Shown here: positions 1-8,362 of the stretch, in pieces | How positions within the stretch are numbered: position 1 is the first letter of the stretch | How the letters are laid out: each line of letters begins with the position of its first letter | Assembly (NCBI GenBank): GCA_002335385.1 | Contig: DCVK01000036.1 | Span: 1-46,589, forward strand | Direction of reading: 5' to 3' | DNA length: 46,589 nt | Source of the DNA: Candidatus Aminicenantes bacterium UBA2190 | GTDB lineage: Bacteria > Acidobacteriota > Aminicenantia > UBA2199 | Program-made: the position numbers and the translations under genes | The notes under the pieces: generated by a model | The model's input: the letters and a program-made list of their open reading frames with translations, nothing else | Told to the model about the DNA's origin: nothing | The model's database searches: none

Positions 1-616
1 CCAGGGCCGGGTCGGCGCCCAGGCCGATGAGGAACTCGACGAAGCGGCGATGCTGCGCCGGGTCCGGGGCTCCACTCGCCCAGCCGTCGACCAAGGTCAG
101 GATCTGCGGGATCATCGAGTCGTTGCGCGCGGCCACATGCAGGGGAGTCTGGCCATTGTTGTTCACGCCGTTGATGGGCACGCCGCGGGCCGCCAGCTTG
201 CGGATGAGCGCCATGCGGGCCTGCAGCGGATCATAGGCGGGGCCGACGGCTGAGCGCTGCCGCGACATCTTGACGGGACGGACACTGACCGCCATCGGCG
301 GCGGCAGCACGACCTCCTGGACGGCGATGCGTTCGCCGTCGTGCTCGATATAGCGCACGCGCCGCGGGACGGGCGGCGGGTCGGGCGGCAGGACCTGCCC
401 GGGGGCGATCAGGGCGTGGATGAGCGAGTTGCCGGCTTGGTCGCGGACGTTCAGGTCGGGGATGCGCTCCAGGTTGCGTTCCAGGAAGGCCATGTTGTCG
501 TTGCGCAGGGCGCTAAAAAGCGCGCGTGCGTCGACGGCGTCCTTTGCATCTTCGGCCCAGGCGCAGCCAGTGCAAACGGCGGCCAGAAGCAGCATGGTCC
601 AGGGCAGTCTTTTCAT
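1..616 (-). CDS. secreted ankyrin-repeat protein (3' part beyond window)
   Basis: The frame is open from an ATG at 616 to the left edge (205 codons) and contains no internal ATG-only track entry, so it is easy to miss. A GGAGAG ribosome site lies just upstream. The N-terminus is basic then hydrophobic and ends in A-W-A before E22, a signal-peptidase I-like site; a lipobox around C18 is less convincing. Residues 54-71 (NVRDQAGNSLIHALI) and 150-163 (the NGQTPLHVAAR signature) are ankyrin-repeat cores, separated by a proline-rich insert at 72-112. It ends in GLGADPAL, the start of another repeat, at the window edge. Ankyrin repeats mediate protein binding; the partner is unknown. Seen: repeats and signal peptide. 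Inferred: periplasmic or exported location. Confidence 0.8.
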   Translation of the reverse strand, partial: MKRLPWTMLLLAAVCTGCAWAEDAKDAVDARALFSALRNDNMAFLERNLERIPDLNVRDQAGNSLIHALIAPGQVLPPDPPPVPRRVRYIEHDGERIAVQEVVLPPPMAVSVRPVKMSRQRSAVGPAYDPLQARMALIRKLAARGVPINGVNNNGQTPLHVAARNDSMIPQILTLVDGWASGAPDPAQHRRFVEFLIGLGADPAL

Positions 617-764
617 CTCTCTCTCCGTTGTCACCAGGTTGGCGCGAATTGATCGTAGCCGATTCACCCCTGTTTATCAAGTTCCTTGGCAAAAGGGGCG
701 TTGACGAAGAATTTTACACTCTTAAATGGGTTTTGCTGAATTGCTTTGAATGTATCTTGAGGGC

Positions 765-792
765 ATAGGTCTTGGGTAATAGGTTATAGGTA
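765..792. repeat. four 7-base tandem units (ATAGGTN type)
   Basis: Four consecutive heptads (ATAGGTC, TTGGGTA, ATAGGTT, ATAGGTA) run in perfect 7-base phase in the 370-base gap between the ankyrin gene and the next gene. It belongs to the 7-base-period class seen at larger scale at 33-34 kb and 38.8-39.1 kb. The rest of the gap holds two decayed REP ends and nothing else that I can see. Confidence 0.6.
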
Positions 793-810
793 AAGAGATT
801 TTCATAAATG

Positions 811-837
811 CCTTCAGTGCTTGACTTTGTTACTTTG
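811..837 (+). repeat. decayed REP-A end (GTGCTTGACTTTG type)
   Basis: The sequence from 816 onward matches the right part of the REP-A copies at 3529, 5164, 5225 and 8123 (GTGCTTGACTTTG then TTACTTTG), but the leading GGGGACG has decayed. It is a solo end with no partner nearby. Confidence 0.5.
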
Positions 838-900
838 GCGATAAAAGCTGAACTCATGCGACAGGAGAGGCGTCAAACCCAGGAGCGTTCCATCAACCTG

Positions 901-920
901 ACAATTCAAGATCTGGCCCC
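901..920 (+). repeat. decayed REP-C end
   Basis: AATTCAAGATCTGGCCCC resembles the right end of the element at 17657-17757 (TCAAGACCTGACCCC) with a few substitutions. Solo copy, weak evidence. Confidence 0.35.
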
Positions 921-986
921 TTCTTTTTCATCTTTTTGCGGCATATAATCAGGGCCAGGCGAGTTCATGGTTCAATGGAGGGGGGT

Positions 987-1694
987 ATGAAAAGACTCTT
1001 TATTCTTATCGGGCTGTTCCTGGCTCTCTCGTTTCTGGGCGCCGCGACGGAGGGCAAGGAAAAAATGTCGCCGGCCTACCACCTCTACATCGGCTTCTCG
1101 GCGACGGCCGAATGCGTCCCCGAGGACGGGCCCTACCTGACGAAGCTGTCGATCGATGCCGCTTTCCGCGACCTGCGCTTCGGCTTCGGCTCCAGGCAGG
1201 CCGGAGCGGAGCCCATGTCCTGGTGGCTGGCCGCCGGGCCAGCGTCGACCCTGCCAGTCTATGTGACCTTCGGCGAAGGGACGATCAGCGCCCATGAGCT
1301 GTGCGCGCATGCCGAGTGCGACAACGAGATCGTCAAGGCCTGGTTCACCGCCGAAAATACGGGCTTCGCGGGCATCCTGGCCGTTGTCGGGGACGAGGAT
1401 GCCGATCGCGACGATATCGTCAACGATGAGACGGCGGAGGACCTGGAGGATGCGGTTGCCCCTATTCCCCGTTGCCTGTTCGAATGCAAGCTGCCGCTGA
1501 TGGAGACCCTGGCCTGGACCGACGATTGCGCGGTCCGCCAGCAGGAGGAATCGCCGGCCGGACTGGAGTTCTGTTTCCTGTTGCCGGTCGCCGATCTTCT
1601 CCAGGGCAAGCCGCTCACTTTTGAATTACCCTTCGACCACGACAGTTTCGACGAGCCCGGCATGTTGACCGTCCGTTTCATCCCGGTCAAGTAA
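987..1694 (+). CDS. secreted protein of unknown function, 235 aa
   Basis: The start was set at the ATG at 987 because a strong GGAGGGGGG ribosome site sits directly upstream and the protein then begins MKRLFILIGLFLALSFLG, a clean Sec signal peptide; the in-frame ATG at 936 would add an unlikely basic leader. I do not recognise the family. The mature protein has a run of acidic residues at about 136-156 (GDEDADRDD then ETAEDLED), and several cysteines (43, 105, 111, 163, 167 and two near 187-205) that could form disulphides outside the cytoplasm. No transmembrane segment follows the signal. The gene stands alone, with a REP element directly downstream. The acidic stretch could bind calcium, but this is a guess. 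Confidence 0.75.
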   Translation: MKRLFILIGLFLALSFLGAATEGKEKMSPAYHLYIGFSATAECVPEDGPYLTKLSIDAAFRDLRFGFGSRQAGAEPMSWWLAAGPASTLPVYVTFGEGTISAHELCAHAECDNEIVKAWFTAENTGFAGILAVVGDEDADRDDIVNDETAEDLEDAVAPIPRCLFECKLPLMETLAWTDDCAVRQQEESPAGLEFCFLLPVADLLQGKPLTFELPFDHDSFDEPGMLTVRFIPVK

Positions 1695-1714
1695 GCGGCA
1701 GGTTGGAATGGGAT

Positions 1715-1877
1715 GGGGACGGTGCTTGTAATTATGTATTTTGAGTAACATAGTCAACCCATGCGGGGAGCCAGGCTGCCCGAGTGTTCAGGTGCAAAAA
1801 TGAATGCTCTTGGTGCGCCAGTTCGCTATAAAAAAACAATGAAATATGATTTATGCAAAAATACAAGCACCGTCCCC
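1715..1877. mobile_element. REP-A bounded element with RAYT 3'-end remnant
   Basis: Inverted ends GGGGACGGTGCTTG (1715-1728) and its complement (1864-1877) bracket 163 bases. Inside, on the + strand, a frame reads ARLPE, SGAKMNALG, YKK, then DLCKNTSTVP into the right end. The same layout (ARLPEFFGVRM, YRCEKK, VPS) occurs at 8655-8760 in a clearer RAYT remnant. I read this as a transposase gene reduced to its last 40 codons plus both REP ends. Confidence 0.6.
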
Positions 1878-1908
1878 GGAGTCAGATGTTTCTCTCCAGG
1901 AAACCCGG

Positions 1909-2967
1909 TTATTTTTTCTCGCAAACAACGGTGTCGGGATATTTGGCCCGGGCAATTCTCCTCTCCTCGGGAAAGGCCTTTAAAAAGTCCACGCTGCCCC
2001 ACACGCCGCCGATCAGCTTCAGGTTGCTTTCATAGGTGCTGGCCCTGAAATCCGCGGCGGCGCAGTCATCGGCATCGATGTCGACGAACAGCCCGGGAGC
2101 GGCGCAGGAGAAGTCGAACATGTCCATGGCCAAGCGGCGCATTTGGGCGTTGACGCGGGTACGGTAGAATATGGCCTTTTTCCCCAGGTCATAGACAATG
2201 CTCCACTGAGTCCCGTCATGGGAAACATTTTTAAGGACAGCAAAGGCGTACTCCAGGGCCGGACCGCTGTCGGGAGTGAAGGCCTCGACCATGGCTGCCG
2301 CCCGGGCGAAGCGGTCAGGCTGGCCATTGCCGCCGGCGGCTTCCAGGGATGCTTTCCCGGCCAATGAGGCCTCGTAGGTGTCGTTGGCCAGCGCCGGGTA
2401 TTTCAGGTCCTTGCCCGCATGGACCTCCATTTTGCCGTCGACGTACTCGATGACGGCCACGTTGCCCCCGGCGTCGGCAGCGAGGAAATGCAGCGGCGCG
2501 ATCGAAGTGAACGAGATGCGCACCGCCCGGTCGCTGGCAATGACGTCCGCGACCGTGGCCGAAACATCCAGCTGGTATTGGATCCACTGCAATTCCTCCA
2601 ATCCGTGGCGGTCGTCCAGGGACGGGTACTTTGCATCCGGACTCTCGTGCATCATCTGCTCGATGACCAGGCCGGCTTCGTTGATGCCGCCGTAGGGGAA
2701 TTCGCGGCCGTTCTGGTTGAAACTGATGCTGCCGTACCGGGAGGTCCAGGTGAACGGCTTTTCCGGCGCGGCGACGTAGGAGGTTTTCTGCCGGTTCCTC
2801 TGGTTGACGTGAATTTGCCCCTGGCCGGCGGGGAAATCGAAGTTCCTGCCGAAAAGGAGCCCCCCGCTTTTGTCTTTCAGGCGGAACGTGGTGCAGGCCT
2901 CATTGTCCAGGGGGAGAAATCCCGCTAAAACAACCAGGCAAAGGATGAATTGACCTTTGGTTTTCAT
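1909..2967 (-). CDS. linear amide C-N hydrolase (choloylglycine hydrolase / penicillin V acylase-like), secreted
   Basis: An Ntn-hydrolase of the C59 type that cleaves non-peptide C-N bonds in amides such as bile-salt conjugates, penicillin V or N-acyl-homoserine lactones; the substrate here cannot be told. Start ATG 2967 has AGGAG upstream and gives 352 aa; an upstream ATG at 2994 lacks a site. A Sec signal (residues 1-24) ends exactly before C25 in EACTTFRL, so cleavage would expose the N-terminal nucleophilic cysteine of this family. R/D active-site context follows in FGRNFDF (39-44), and GGINEAGLVIEQ matches the conserved family block near residue 95. Length is normal. It stands alone between two REP-rich gaps. 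Confidence is high for the family and low for the substrate. Confidence 0.9.
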   Translation of the reverse strand: MKTKGQFILCLVVLAGFLPLDNEACTTFRLKDKSGGLLFGRNFDFPAGQGQIHVNQRNRQKTSYVAAPEKPFTWTSRYGSISFNQNGREFPYGGINEAGLVIEQMMHESPDAKYPSLDDRHGLEELQWIQYQLDVSATVADVIASDRAVRISFTSIAPLHFLAADAGGNVAVIEYVDGKMEVHAGKDLKYPALANDTYEASLAGKASLEAAGGNGQPDRFARAAAMVEAFTPDSGPALEYAFAVLKNVSHDGTQWSIVYDLGKKAIFYRTRVNAQMRRLAMDMFDFSCAAPGLFVDIDADDCAAADFRASTYESNLKLIGGVWGSVDFLKAFPEERRIARAKYPDTVVCEKK

Positions 2968-3022
2968 GAAATGGCTCCTGTATTCATAACCCATATACGC
3001 AGCCAGGATTAAAATGTTCCCT

Positions 3023-3036
3023 GGTGACGGTGCTTG
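3023..3036 (+). repeat. REP-A solo end
   Basis: GGTGACGGTGCTTG followed by TTATTATGCAAT, the variant of the end seen at 1715. There is no inverted partner nearby. Confidence 0.5.
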
Positions 3037-3093
3037 TTATTATGCAATGGGAGATATCGGGGCGACAGGTTACCCGGGTTCGCCGGCGCCGTA

Positions 3094-3519
3094 TCAGAAA
3101 AAAAGTGTTGCCAGGCCTGCGACGGCGCCGATCGTGACCAGCAGGAACGCGCCCGACAGGTTGAAGTAGGCCGTCCACGGCGACTTGTCAAAGTAACGCT
3201 TGAGCTTCGGCAGGGCGACGATCGTCCGGGCTATCGCCCCGGGCGGGAACTTCTCGATCTTGCCCACGGCCAGGACGTACTTGCCGGTATTGTCGGGGCT
3301 GGTGACGACGACGGTATAGTTGCCCGCGGCGACCTGCTCGTCGTATTCGGGCCCGATCAGGTAGCGGTCGCCGCCGAAGGGCTCGAAGAAGGGGCGCCAG
3401 GAGTGGGTCTTCCCCTCAAGGCGAGCCAGGAGCTCTGCCTCCCCGCCCGTCTCACGGAAGACCGCGGCTTCGTAATCGGTCTCGCTGCCCGCGATGTCGG
3501 GGACGAGGAGATTGACATG
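3094..3519 (-). pseudogene. 3' fragment of a membrane-anchored hypothetical gene
   Basis: A frame on the minus strand reads HVNLLVPDIAGSETDYEAAVF through GNYTVVVTSPDNTGKYVLAVGK to a C-terminal hydrophobic helix (SGAFLLVTIGAVAGLATLFF) and TGA at 3094. It has no start codon or ribosome site: the coding sense runs straight into the REP-A end at 3529. The GxYTxxVxxxDNxGKYVLAVG block looks like the PPC-type beta-sandwich found in secreted proteins, here followed by one membrane anchor. Codon use is intact, so truncation may be fairly recent. A frame continuing a few codons through AATTGCCCCC does not find a start. Confidence 0.65.
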
Positions 3520-3528
3520 GGGGCAATT

Positions 3529-3556
3529 GGGGACGGTGCTTGACTTTGTGACTTTG
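3529..3556 (+). repeat. REP-A2 end
   Basis: GGGGACGGTGCTTG followed by ACTTTGTGACTTTG. It marks the break point of the truncated gene at 3094-3519. Confidence 0.65.
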
Positions 3557-3568
3557 AGGAAAGCCTAC

Positions 3569-3816
3569 GGGGTCAGGTCTCCAGATTCCAGGAACCAAAT
3601 TGATAAATCGATTGAATATGCTGAAATGAAATCATATCACGACCTTTGCCTGTTGAGCATGAGCCTGCTTGTTATCATGTAATCTCACGCGGACACAGGC
3701 GCGAGAATATTTTCTGTAACGACGGTGACCAGAGGAAAATTCTGTGAAGGATTTAAAAATGATGGTTTTTTTAGGTGCAAAAGATGGTAATTCCTGGAAT
3801 CTGGAGACCTGACCCC
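3569..3816. mobile_element. MITE-like element with perfect 26-bp terminal inverted repeats
   Basis: The left end (3569-3594, beginning GGGGTCAGGTCTCCAG) and right end (3791-3816, ending GGAGACCTGACCCC) are exact reverse complements over 26 bases. The 196-base interior is AT-richer than flanking genes and has no convincing reading frame. The outer part contains the GACCTGACCCC core shared with the REP-C family (17657-17757). There is no visible target-site duplication. Confidence 0.7.
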
Positions 3817-3891
3817 AATGCTCCCTACAGGCTTGCAACCTTTTTCGGGAAATTGTAGTCTAGTTTTACTGAAACGCAGAGCGGAGGAACC

Positions 3892-5127
3892 ATGAATATG
3901 ATGAAATTGACAAGATTCCTTGCCTGGGCGGCACTGGTCCTGCTGTGGACAGCGGCGGCGGAGCTCCTGACCGCCCAGACAGCGTTGCCGGATACGCCCG
4001 CCGGCAAGCGCCCCACCGAAATACCGGCAGCGGCCGTCCCGCCTCCGCCGCCTGTCCCGGCCGGCCCGGACGAAGCAGCCAGGCCCGTTCCTGCGCCGAG
4101 CCAGGAGGAGCTGATAAAAACCATCGACCGCTTCATCGACGAGCTGGCCGCCCGGGACGAGTTCTCCGGGGCCGTGCTGGTAGCCAAGGACGGAAAAGCG
4201 ATCTACAAGAAAGCCCTCGGCTACGCCGACAAGGGGTTCAAGGTCCCCAACCGCGCCGACACCCGTTTCAACCTGGGCTCGATGAACAAGATGTTCACCG
4301 GGACGGCGATCATGCAGCTGTTGCAGCAGGGCAAGCTCGCTCTGGACGGCAAGGTCGGCAACTACCTTCCCGATTACCCCAACCAGGCCGTGCGCGACAA
4401 GGTCACCATCCACCACCTGCTGACGCACACTTCAGGCCTCGGGCAGTACTGGGAGGAATACTTCCAGTCGCCCAAGATACTCGAGATTTCCACAGTGGCC
4501 GACTACGACAACCTGGCCAACCGCAATCCCCTGCAGTTCGAGCCTGGGGAAAAGTTCTTGTACAGCAATTGCGGCCCGCTGGTCCTGGGGCTGATCATCG
4601 AAAAGCTCAGCGGCATGAGCTACTACGACTATGTCCGGAAATACATCTACGGGCCGGCCGGGATGACGCGCAGCGACAGCTACGACATTACCACCGTGGT
4701 GGACAACCTGGCGGTCGGTTACACCAAGGGCTCTCCCCTGGGCAGGTCCTACCCGGACTGGCGCAGCAACATCGGCATCCACCCCCTGAAGGGCGGGCCG
4801 GCCGGGGGCGGCTATTCCACGGTCGAGGACCTGCTGAATTTCGACATCGCCCTGCGCAACGGCACGCTGCTGAGCGCCGAGAATTTCAAGCGGATGACCA
4901 GCGGCAAGGTGGTGCGCGACCCGAAAACGCATTACGCCTACCTTTTCCAGGAAAAATTCGTCAACGGCCACCGCATCATCGGCCACAACGGCGGCGCCGG
5001 CGGCAGCAACTCGCACTTGGCCATGTACATGGACCTCGGCTACACAGTGGCGGTGATGGCCAACTACGATCCGCCCGTGGCCGAAAGGGTCGCAGCCAAG
5101 CTGGAAGAGCTCCTGACCAAGGATTGA
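3892..5127 (+). CDS. serine beta-lactamase-like hydrolase, secreted
   Basis: A class C beta-lactamase / D-aminopeptidase / esterase fold enzyme. The active-site motifs are present: S130-M-N-K133 (SxxK), Y224-S-N226 (YxN) and H365-N-G-G (the HxG/KTG equivalent). The N-terminus has a signal peptide (about 1-28) followed by a proline-rich linker (30-70). Start ATG 3892 has CGGAGG upstream. Length 411 aa is usual for these stand-alone members, which are mostly peptidases or esterases and rarely true beta-lactamases, so resistance should not be assumed. Neighbours are repeat elements on both sides; no operon. Probably periplasmic. Confidence 0.88.
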   Translation: MNMMKLTRFLAWAALVLLWTAAAELLTAQTALPDTPAGKRPTEIPAAAVPPPPPVPAGPDEAARPVPAPSQEELIKTIDRFIDELAARDEFSGAVLVAKDGKAIYKKALGYADKGFKVPNRADTRFNLGSMNKMFTGTAIMQLLQQGKLALDGKVGNYLPDYPNQAVRDKVTIHHLLTHTSGLGQYWEEYFQSPKILEISTVADYDNLANRNPLQFEPGEKFLYSNCGPLVLGLIIEKLSGMSYYDYVRKYIYGPAGMTRSDSYDITTVVDNLAVGYTKGSPLGRSYPDWRSNIGIHPLKGGPAGGGYSTVEDLLNFDIALRNGTLLSAENFKRMTSGKVVRDPKTHYAYLFQEKFVNGHRIIGHNGGAGGSNSHLAMYMDLGYTVAVMANYDPPVAERVAAKLEELLTKD

Positions 5128-5163
5128 CTTGAATATTGAATATTGAACCTTTGGGGATGATTT

Positions 5164-5251
5164 GGGGACGGTGCTTGACTTTGTGACTTTGGAAAGAATG
5201 GGGACGGAAGCCAAGAGGGAATTCGGGACGGTTCTTGACTTTGTTACTTTG
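5164..5251 (+). repeat. two tandem REP-A2 ends
   Basis: Two direct copies of the REP-A2 end lie at 5164-5191 (GGGGACGGTGCTTG start) and 5225-5251 (one substitution, GTTCTTG), with a further GGGGACGG at about 5211. They open a 668-base gap (5128-5795) that otherwise holds only the two repeat elements listed next. Confidence 0.6.
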
Positions 5252-5360
5252 GCGAAAGGGAGTCTCTAGAGTCATGTCACAAAATTAAATATTGAGAATT
5301 CGTTTTGTCATTTATAAGTAAATTTTCCCGGCTCCCCGGATAATTTCCATTTTAAAGTTC

Positions 5361-5443
5361 AGGGACGGATTGTGAACATGTGAATTTGTTTTTATTTTTG
5401 AGTTGAGCTTGTGATCATTTTCATGTTTTCACAAGCCGTCCCT
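5361..5443. repeat. 83-base hairpin element, GGGACGG-bounded
   Basis: AGGGACGGATTGTGAACATG at the left is mirrored at the right by CATGTTTTCACAAGCCGTCCCT, giving about 20-base arms around an AT-rich loop. The outer GGGACGG is shared with REP-A, while the inner TTGTGAA differs, so this is a sub-family. Confidence 0.55.
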
Positions 5444-5511
5444 AGTTTCCTGTTAGCCAGCCCCATGGCTTTGATTTGACCGCCCCATCGTTCTGAGAGC
5501 AGCGGTCGTTT

Positions 5512-5660
5512 GGGGACGGTGCTTGTTTTCTTGCACAACTCATTCTTTCGCATTCCTTTCATGCCGTTGCATCGACCCCAGTGAGTTCATCCTAATGCTG
5601 GCGAACTCGGTCAAACAATCACTTCAAATATCCTGATTGCATACCAACAAGCACCGTCCC
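5512..5660. mobile_element. REP-A bounded element
   Basis: GGGGACGGTGCTTG (5512-5525) and its complement (5647-5660) are inverted. Read on the minus strand, the end next to 5512 gives MRKNELCKKTSTVP, matching the transposase-tail reading DLCKNTSTVP at 1877, so this is another RAYT-derived remnant, in the opposite orientation. Confidence 0.55.
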
Positions 5661-5795
5661 TCAAGGACTCCCAGCTCCACTTTGATCTCTCTTTCGGCAA
5701 AAAAAGCAATAATCTTCGCATCGCTGATTCTCCCGCTTTCATTTCTCCGGTTTTTCGGGAAAATTCAGCGCAACAATCTTCTAAGCAGCTTGGGC

Positions 5796-6884
5796 TTACT
5801 TCGACTTGGGTCCGTCTTTCGGTTCCGCAATAATAGCGGGTGTTTGATTCAACATCCTCATTGCCTGCACCCATTTCCTATCCTGTTCTACCGTCTCTCC
5901 GATCGGGATAAAATCGACATAGGCGGACATGACATGCCCCGAGTTTGGATCTTGCTTGTAAACACTCTGGTCAATGATTTTCTTTTCAGAGTAGTGGATG
6001 GCGCATCCGGCCTGAACAACCGCCCTGAGATCACGTCTCAGCATCCCGGCATCATAGTAGCCACATTCAAATCGATTCATTTTTACGTCCAGGGACTGGA
6101 TGTCTTTAGTGGCGAGTCTGTTTGCGCGTTCCTTTATGGCCGCTACGGGGAGTACCATCTGGAGCCTGCCTGTCGGACTGTACCGAGGCCAATCGAAATC
6201 GAAACCCACGGCCTCCCCTTCATTATTGAAGATTATCGCCACTTTCGACCCGGCGCCAATTACGTTGACCTTGTTTATGGCCCGGGTGAACACAATGATG
6301 CCTGCATGAACCCTCTCTTCGTCCATCGGGGCGCCTTCCCTGGCTGGCCCACCGCCACTGATGGCGTGTTCGGTGAAGAAAGGAACAAGCTCCTCATTGG
6401 TACCGAGCACAACGTATTCTGACAGATTTTTCTTTATGAATTCCCTGCCCAATTTTTCCAGCCGATCATTGGAAAGGCGCATGGATACCGGCCAGGCAAG
6501 TTCAGGTTTGCTGTCGAGATATTTGAAATTGCGGTAGCGAACATTGGTGCCATCCCCGTTCACATCCAGGTACCAGCCATCTCCGACGTACGAAAGGCGA
6601 TTGCCTTTTTTCTGCTTTTTGGCTGCGCCACTGGTAGTGATGGCATCACGAGTATTTTGAAAACGCTTGAGGAGCATTGTTGCCATCGATTTCCTTGCTA
6701 TTCCGGGCATACGCTGTAGGAGTGGGATTTGGGCTTGCCCCAGACCTTCCTCGACAGATCGTTTCTCCGATTTTTTGCGGAAGTCGAAGTCCTCCGCGTA
6801 AACAACTGAGAAGATGGCAAACGTAAAAATTATTAAAGCCACCATTTTTTGCAATGGGACTTTTCTGACATTCAGTTCATTCAT
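5796..6884 (-). CDS. secreted protein of unknown function, partner of the DUF6345-like gene
   Basis: Start ATG 6884 was chosen because GGAGGAGAG precedes it; earlier ATGs at 6926 and 6896 lie in or before that site. The 362-aa product has an N-terminal hydrophobic segment (about 14-30, ending VVYA before E) that is probably a signal peptide. No named domain is recognised. Residues about 95-125 include GDGWYLDVNGDGTNVRYRN, and about 215-240 include GSKVAIIFNNEGEAVGFDFDWPRY, a beta-rich pattern recalling propeptide-like PepSY/FTP modules, but only loosely. It is the second gene of a two-gene unit, 54 bases after the gene at 6939-7730, so the two are probably co-transcribed and exported together. 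The C-terminus is charged (EPKDGPKSK). Confidence 0.7.
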   Translation of the reverse strand: MNELNVRKVPLQKMVALIIFTFAIFSVVYAEDFDFRKKSEKRSVEEGLGQAQIPLLQRMPGIARKSMATMLLKRFQNTRDAITTSGAAKKQKKGNRLSYVGDGWYLDVNGDGTNVRYRNFKYLDSKPELAWPVSMRLSNDRLEKLGREFIKKNLSEYVVLGTNEELVPFFTEHAISGGGPAREGAPMDEERVHAGIIVFTRAINKVNVIGAGSKVAIIFNNEGEAVGFDFDWPRYSPTGRLQMVLPVAAIKERANRLATKDIQSLDVKMNRFECGYYDAGMLRRDLRAVVQAGCAIHYSEKKIIDQSVYKQDPNSGHVMSAYVDFIPIGETVEQDRKWVQAMRMLNQTPAIIAEPKDGPKSK

Positions 6885-6938
6885 TCTCTCCTCCATAAAA
6901 GATTCACATCGCGTGAACCGCTTCATTTTTCATGCGAC

Positions 6939-7730
6939 TTACAGGTTGCTCCAATACCAATAACAATAGTAGCCTATTTGATTGTCCCTCAAGCGCGGAT
7001 AGCCCGAAATGTAATTCTGCCATTTCATCGTATCACGCCTGTATTCAGCATCCGTCTTATCCCTGCCCACAGACATCACCGTAGCGTCCTGTGAGGCGTA
7101 CCAATCGGAAACCGCGTCTTTCCAGGACCACTTTATGGTGTTGCGTTTCTGGAGGTTGTCGGCAAAATCCTCTCCCACTTCGTCCGTGGTGTACCCGTCG
7201 TTTAGGGTGTCATGGCTGCCAACCGCGATGCGCAGCCCTCCCCTGAAAATTCGCCCCATCCGTGTCCACATCCTGCCGTCATTGAATTTCAAGGTTTGGC
7301 AGCAGTACGTCGCCAGTATGCTCAGCCCGTATGATTCATCGCCCAGGCGCATGCTTGCTGATTCTGCATGTTGGAATTGATCCCACATAGCCCACACCGA
7401 ACGATCCGTCCATGCCCCTCCATGGGTGATGGCATAGAACAAATTCACATTGTCGAGGGTCAGCTGATCTCCGCCCTCTTCCCACCACCACTTTGCCCCA
7501 TGCAAGTTGTAATAAAAAACTTTTGTGTCAGTGTCGTCCAGTTCGTTGTTAAACCAGCTACAGTGGTTCCAGGCATAATTGATGGTCGAGACCCAACCGC
7601 TCTGAAACTCTTTTTGACCGGCGGTTCCAAAACGCGCCTTAGCCAGGACATGTCCACTCCATAAGATCAGAGCAAGGAACACAGCCATTTTTGCAAACAA
7701 TGGAAATTCTAAAAATGGTCTATTTTTCAT
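6939..7730 (-). CDS. secreted DUF6345-like protein (possible caspase/gingipain-fold)
   Basis: 263 aa with a signal peptide (about 15-30, ending HVLA) and GGAGGAGGGG before the ATG. The mature part carries KVFYYNLHG (70-78), LFYAITHGG (98-105) and LSILATYCCQTL (137-147). A His-Gly following a hydrophobic strand, then a later strand ending in cysteine (C143/C144), is the arrangement of caspase- and gingipain-like cysteine peptidases, and my recollection is that DUF6345 proteins share this pattern; I cannot confirm it by search. The protein is rich in Trp and Tyr, which suits an extracellular enzyme. It lies first in the unit with the gene at 5796-6884. Alternative: a non-catalytic binding protein. 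Confidence 0.6.
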   Translation of the reverse strand: MKNRPFLEFPLFAKMAVFLALILWSGHVLAKARFGTAGQKEFQSGWVSTINYAWNHCSWFNNELDDTDTKVFYYNLHGAKWWWEEGGDQLTLDNVNLFYAITHGGAWTDRSVWAMWDQFQHAESASMRLGDESYGLSILATYCCQTLKFNDGRMWTRMGRIFRGGLRIAVGSHDTLNDGYTTDEVGEDFADNLQKRNTIKWSWKDAVSDWYASQDATVMSVGRDKTDAEYRRDTMKWQNYISGYPRLRDNQIGYYCYWYWSNL

Positions 7731-8122
7731 TTTCCCCTCCTCCCCGCATATTAAATATCTGTCCTTAATTAATCCTGCTTTAATAATCCTTTCATCGCAA
7801 GCTTCCTTGAAAACACGGCCTTATCAACAAAAAGGCCTCCCCTCCATCATCTTTCTCAACAATTATATGTATTCATCTAATCATCAATTCAACCATTCTG
7901 GTGAAAGGTCACATTTTTCATCATTCCCTTATAAATTGCCTAACTGCAAGGCGAATCAAGACACAAAAAGTCACATAAATAGTTATCATTTATAATTTGG
8001 AATATTTTTGATCAGTGATAATTGATTATTAAGTCAACAGGCCTTCCTAAAAGATAATCCAGAGTTTTTGCCTTCTAGCAACCAATGAAAACACAACGTT
8101 CTGGGTATTGACTTGGGTAATT

Positions 8123-8150
8123 GGGGACGGTGCTTGACTTTGTGACTTTG
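8123..8150 (+). repeat. REP-A2 end
   Basis: GGGGACGGTGCTTG then ACTTTGTGACTTTG, the same as 3529-3556. The preceding part of this gap (7731-8122) is AT-rich and shows no gene or repeat that I can support. Confidence 0.65.
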
Positions 8151-8268
8151 CGCGCCGCTGCAACTCTCATTCACTAAATCAGGAAAAAAGATAAAATCTT
8201 CAATGTCATGGAATGATAGGGTAATGATTATAGAATAATGATATGGAAAAAAGAAAAAACCCATCAAA

Positions 8269-8361
8269 AATGCTTACACCCACATTTCCGTGATCCTTGA
8301 CCGCACCGGCTCCATGGAGGAGATCCGCGACGACACCATCGGCGGCTTCAAAAAAGAACCT
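8269..8361 (+). pseudogene. N-terminal fragment of a VWA-domain gene
   Basis: The frame reads NAYTHISVILDRTGSMEEI and then RDDTIGGFKK. This is the start of a von Willebrand factor A domain with its MIDAS motif DxTGS (usually DxSGS) and the typical IRDDTIGGFN continuation. It has no start codon in frame, and it is cut off by the 41-base REP hairpin at 8363. Only about 30 codons survive. Confidence 0.7.
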
Positions 8362-8362
8362 C

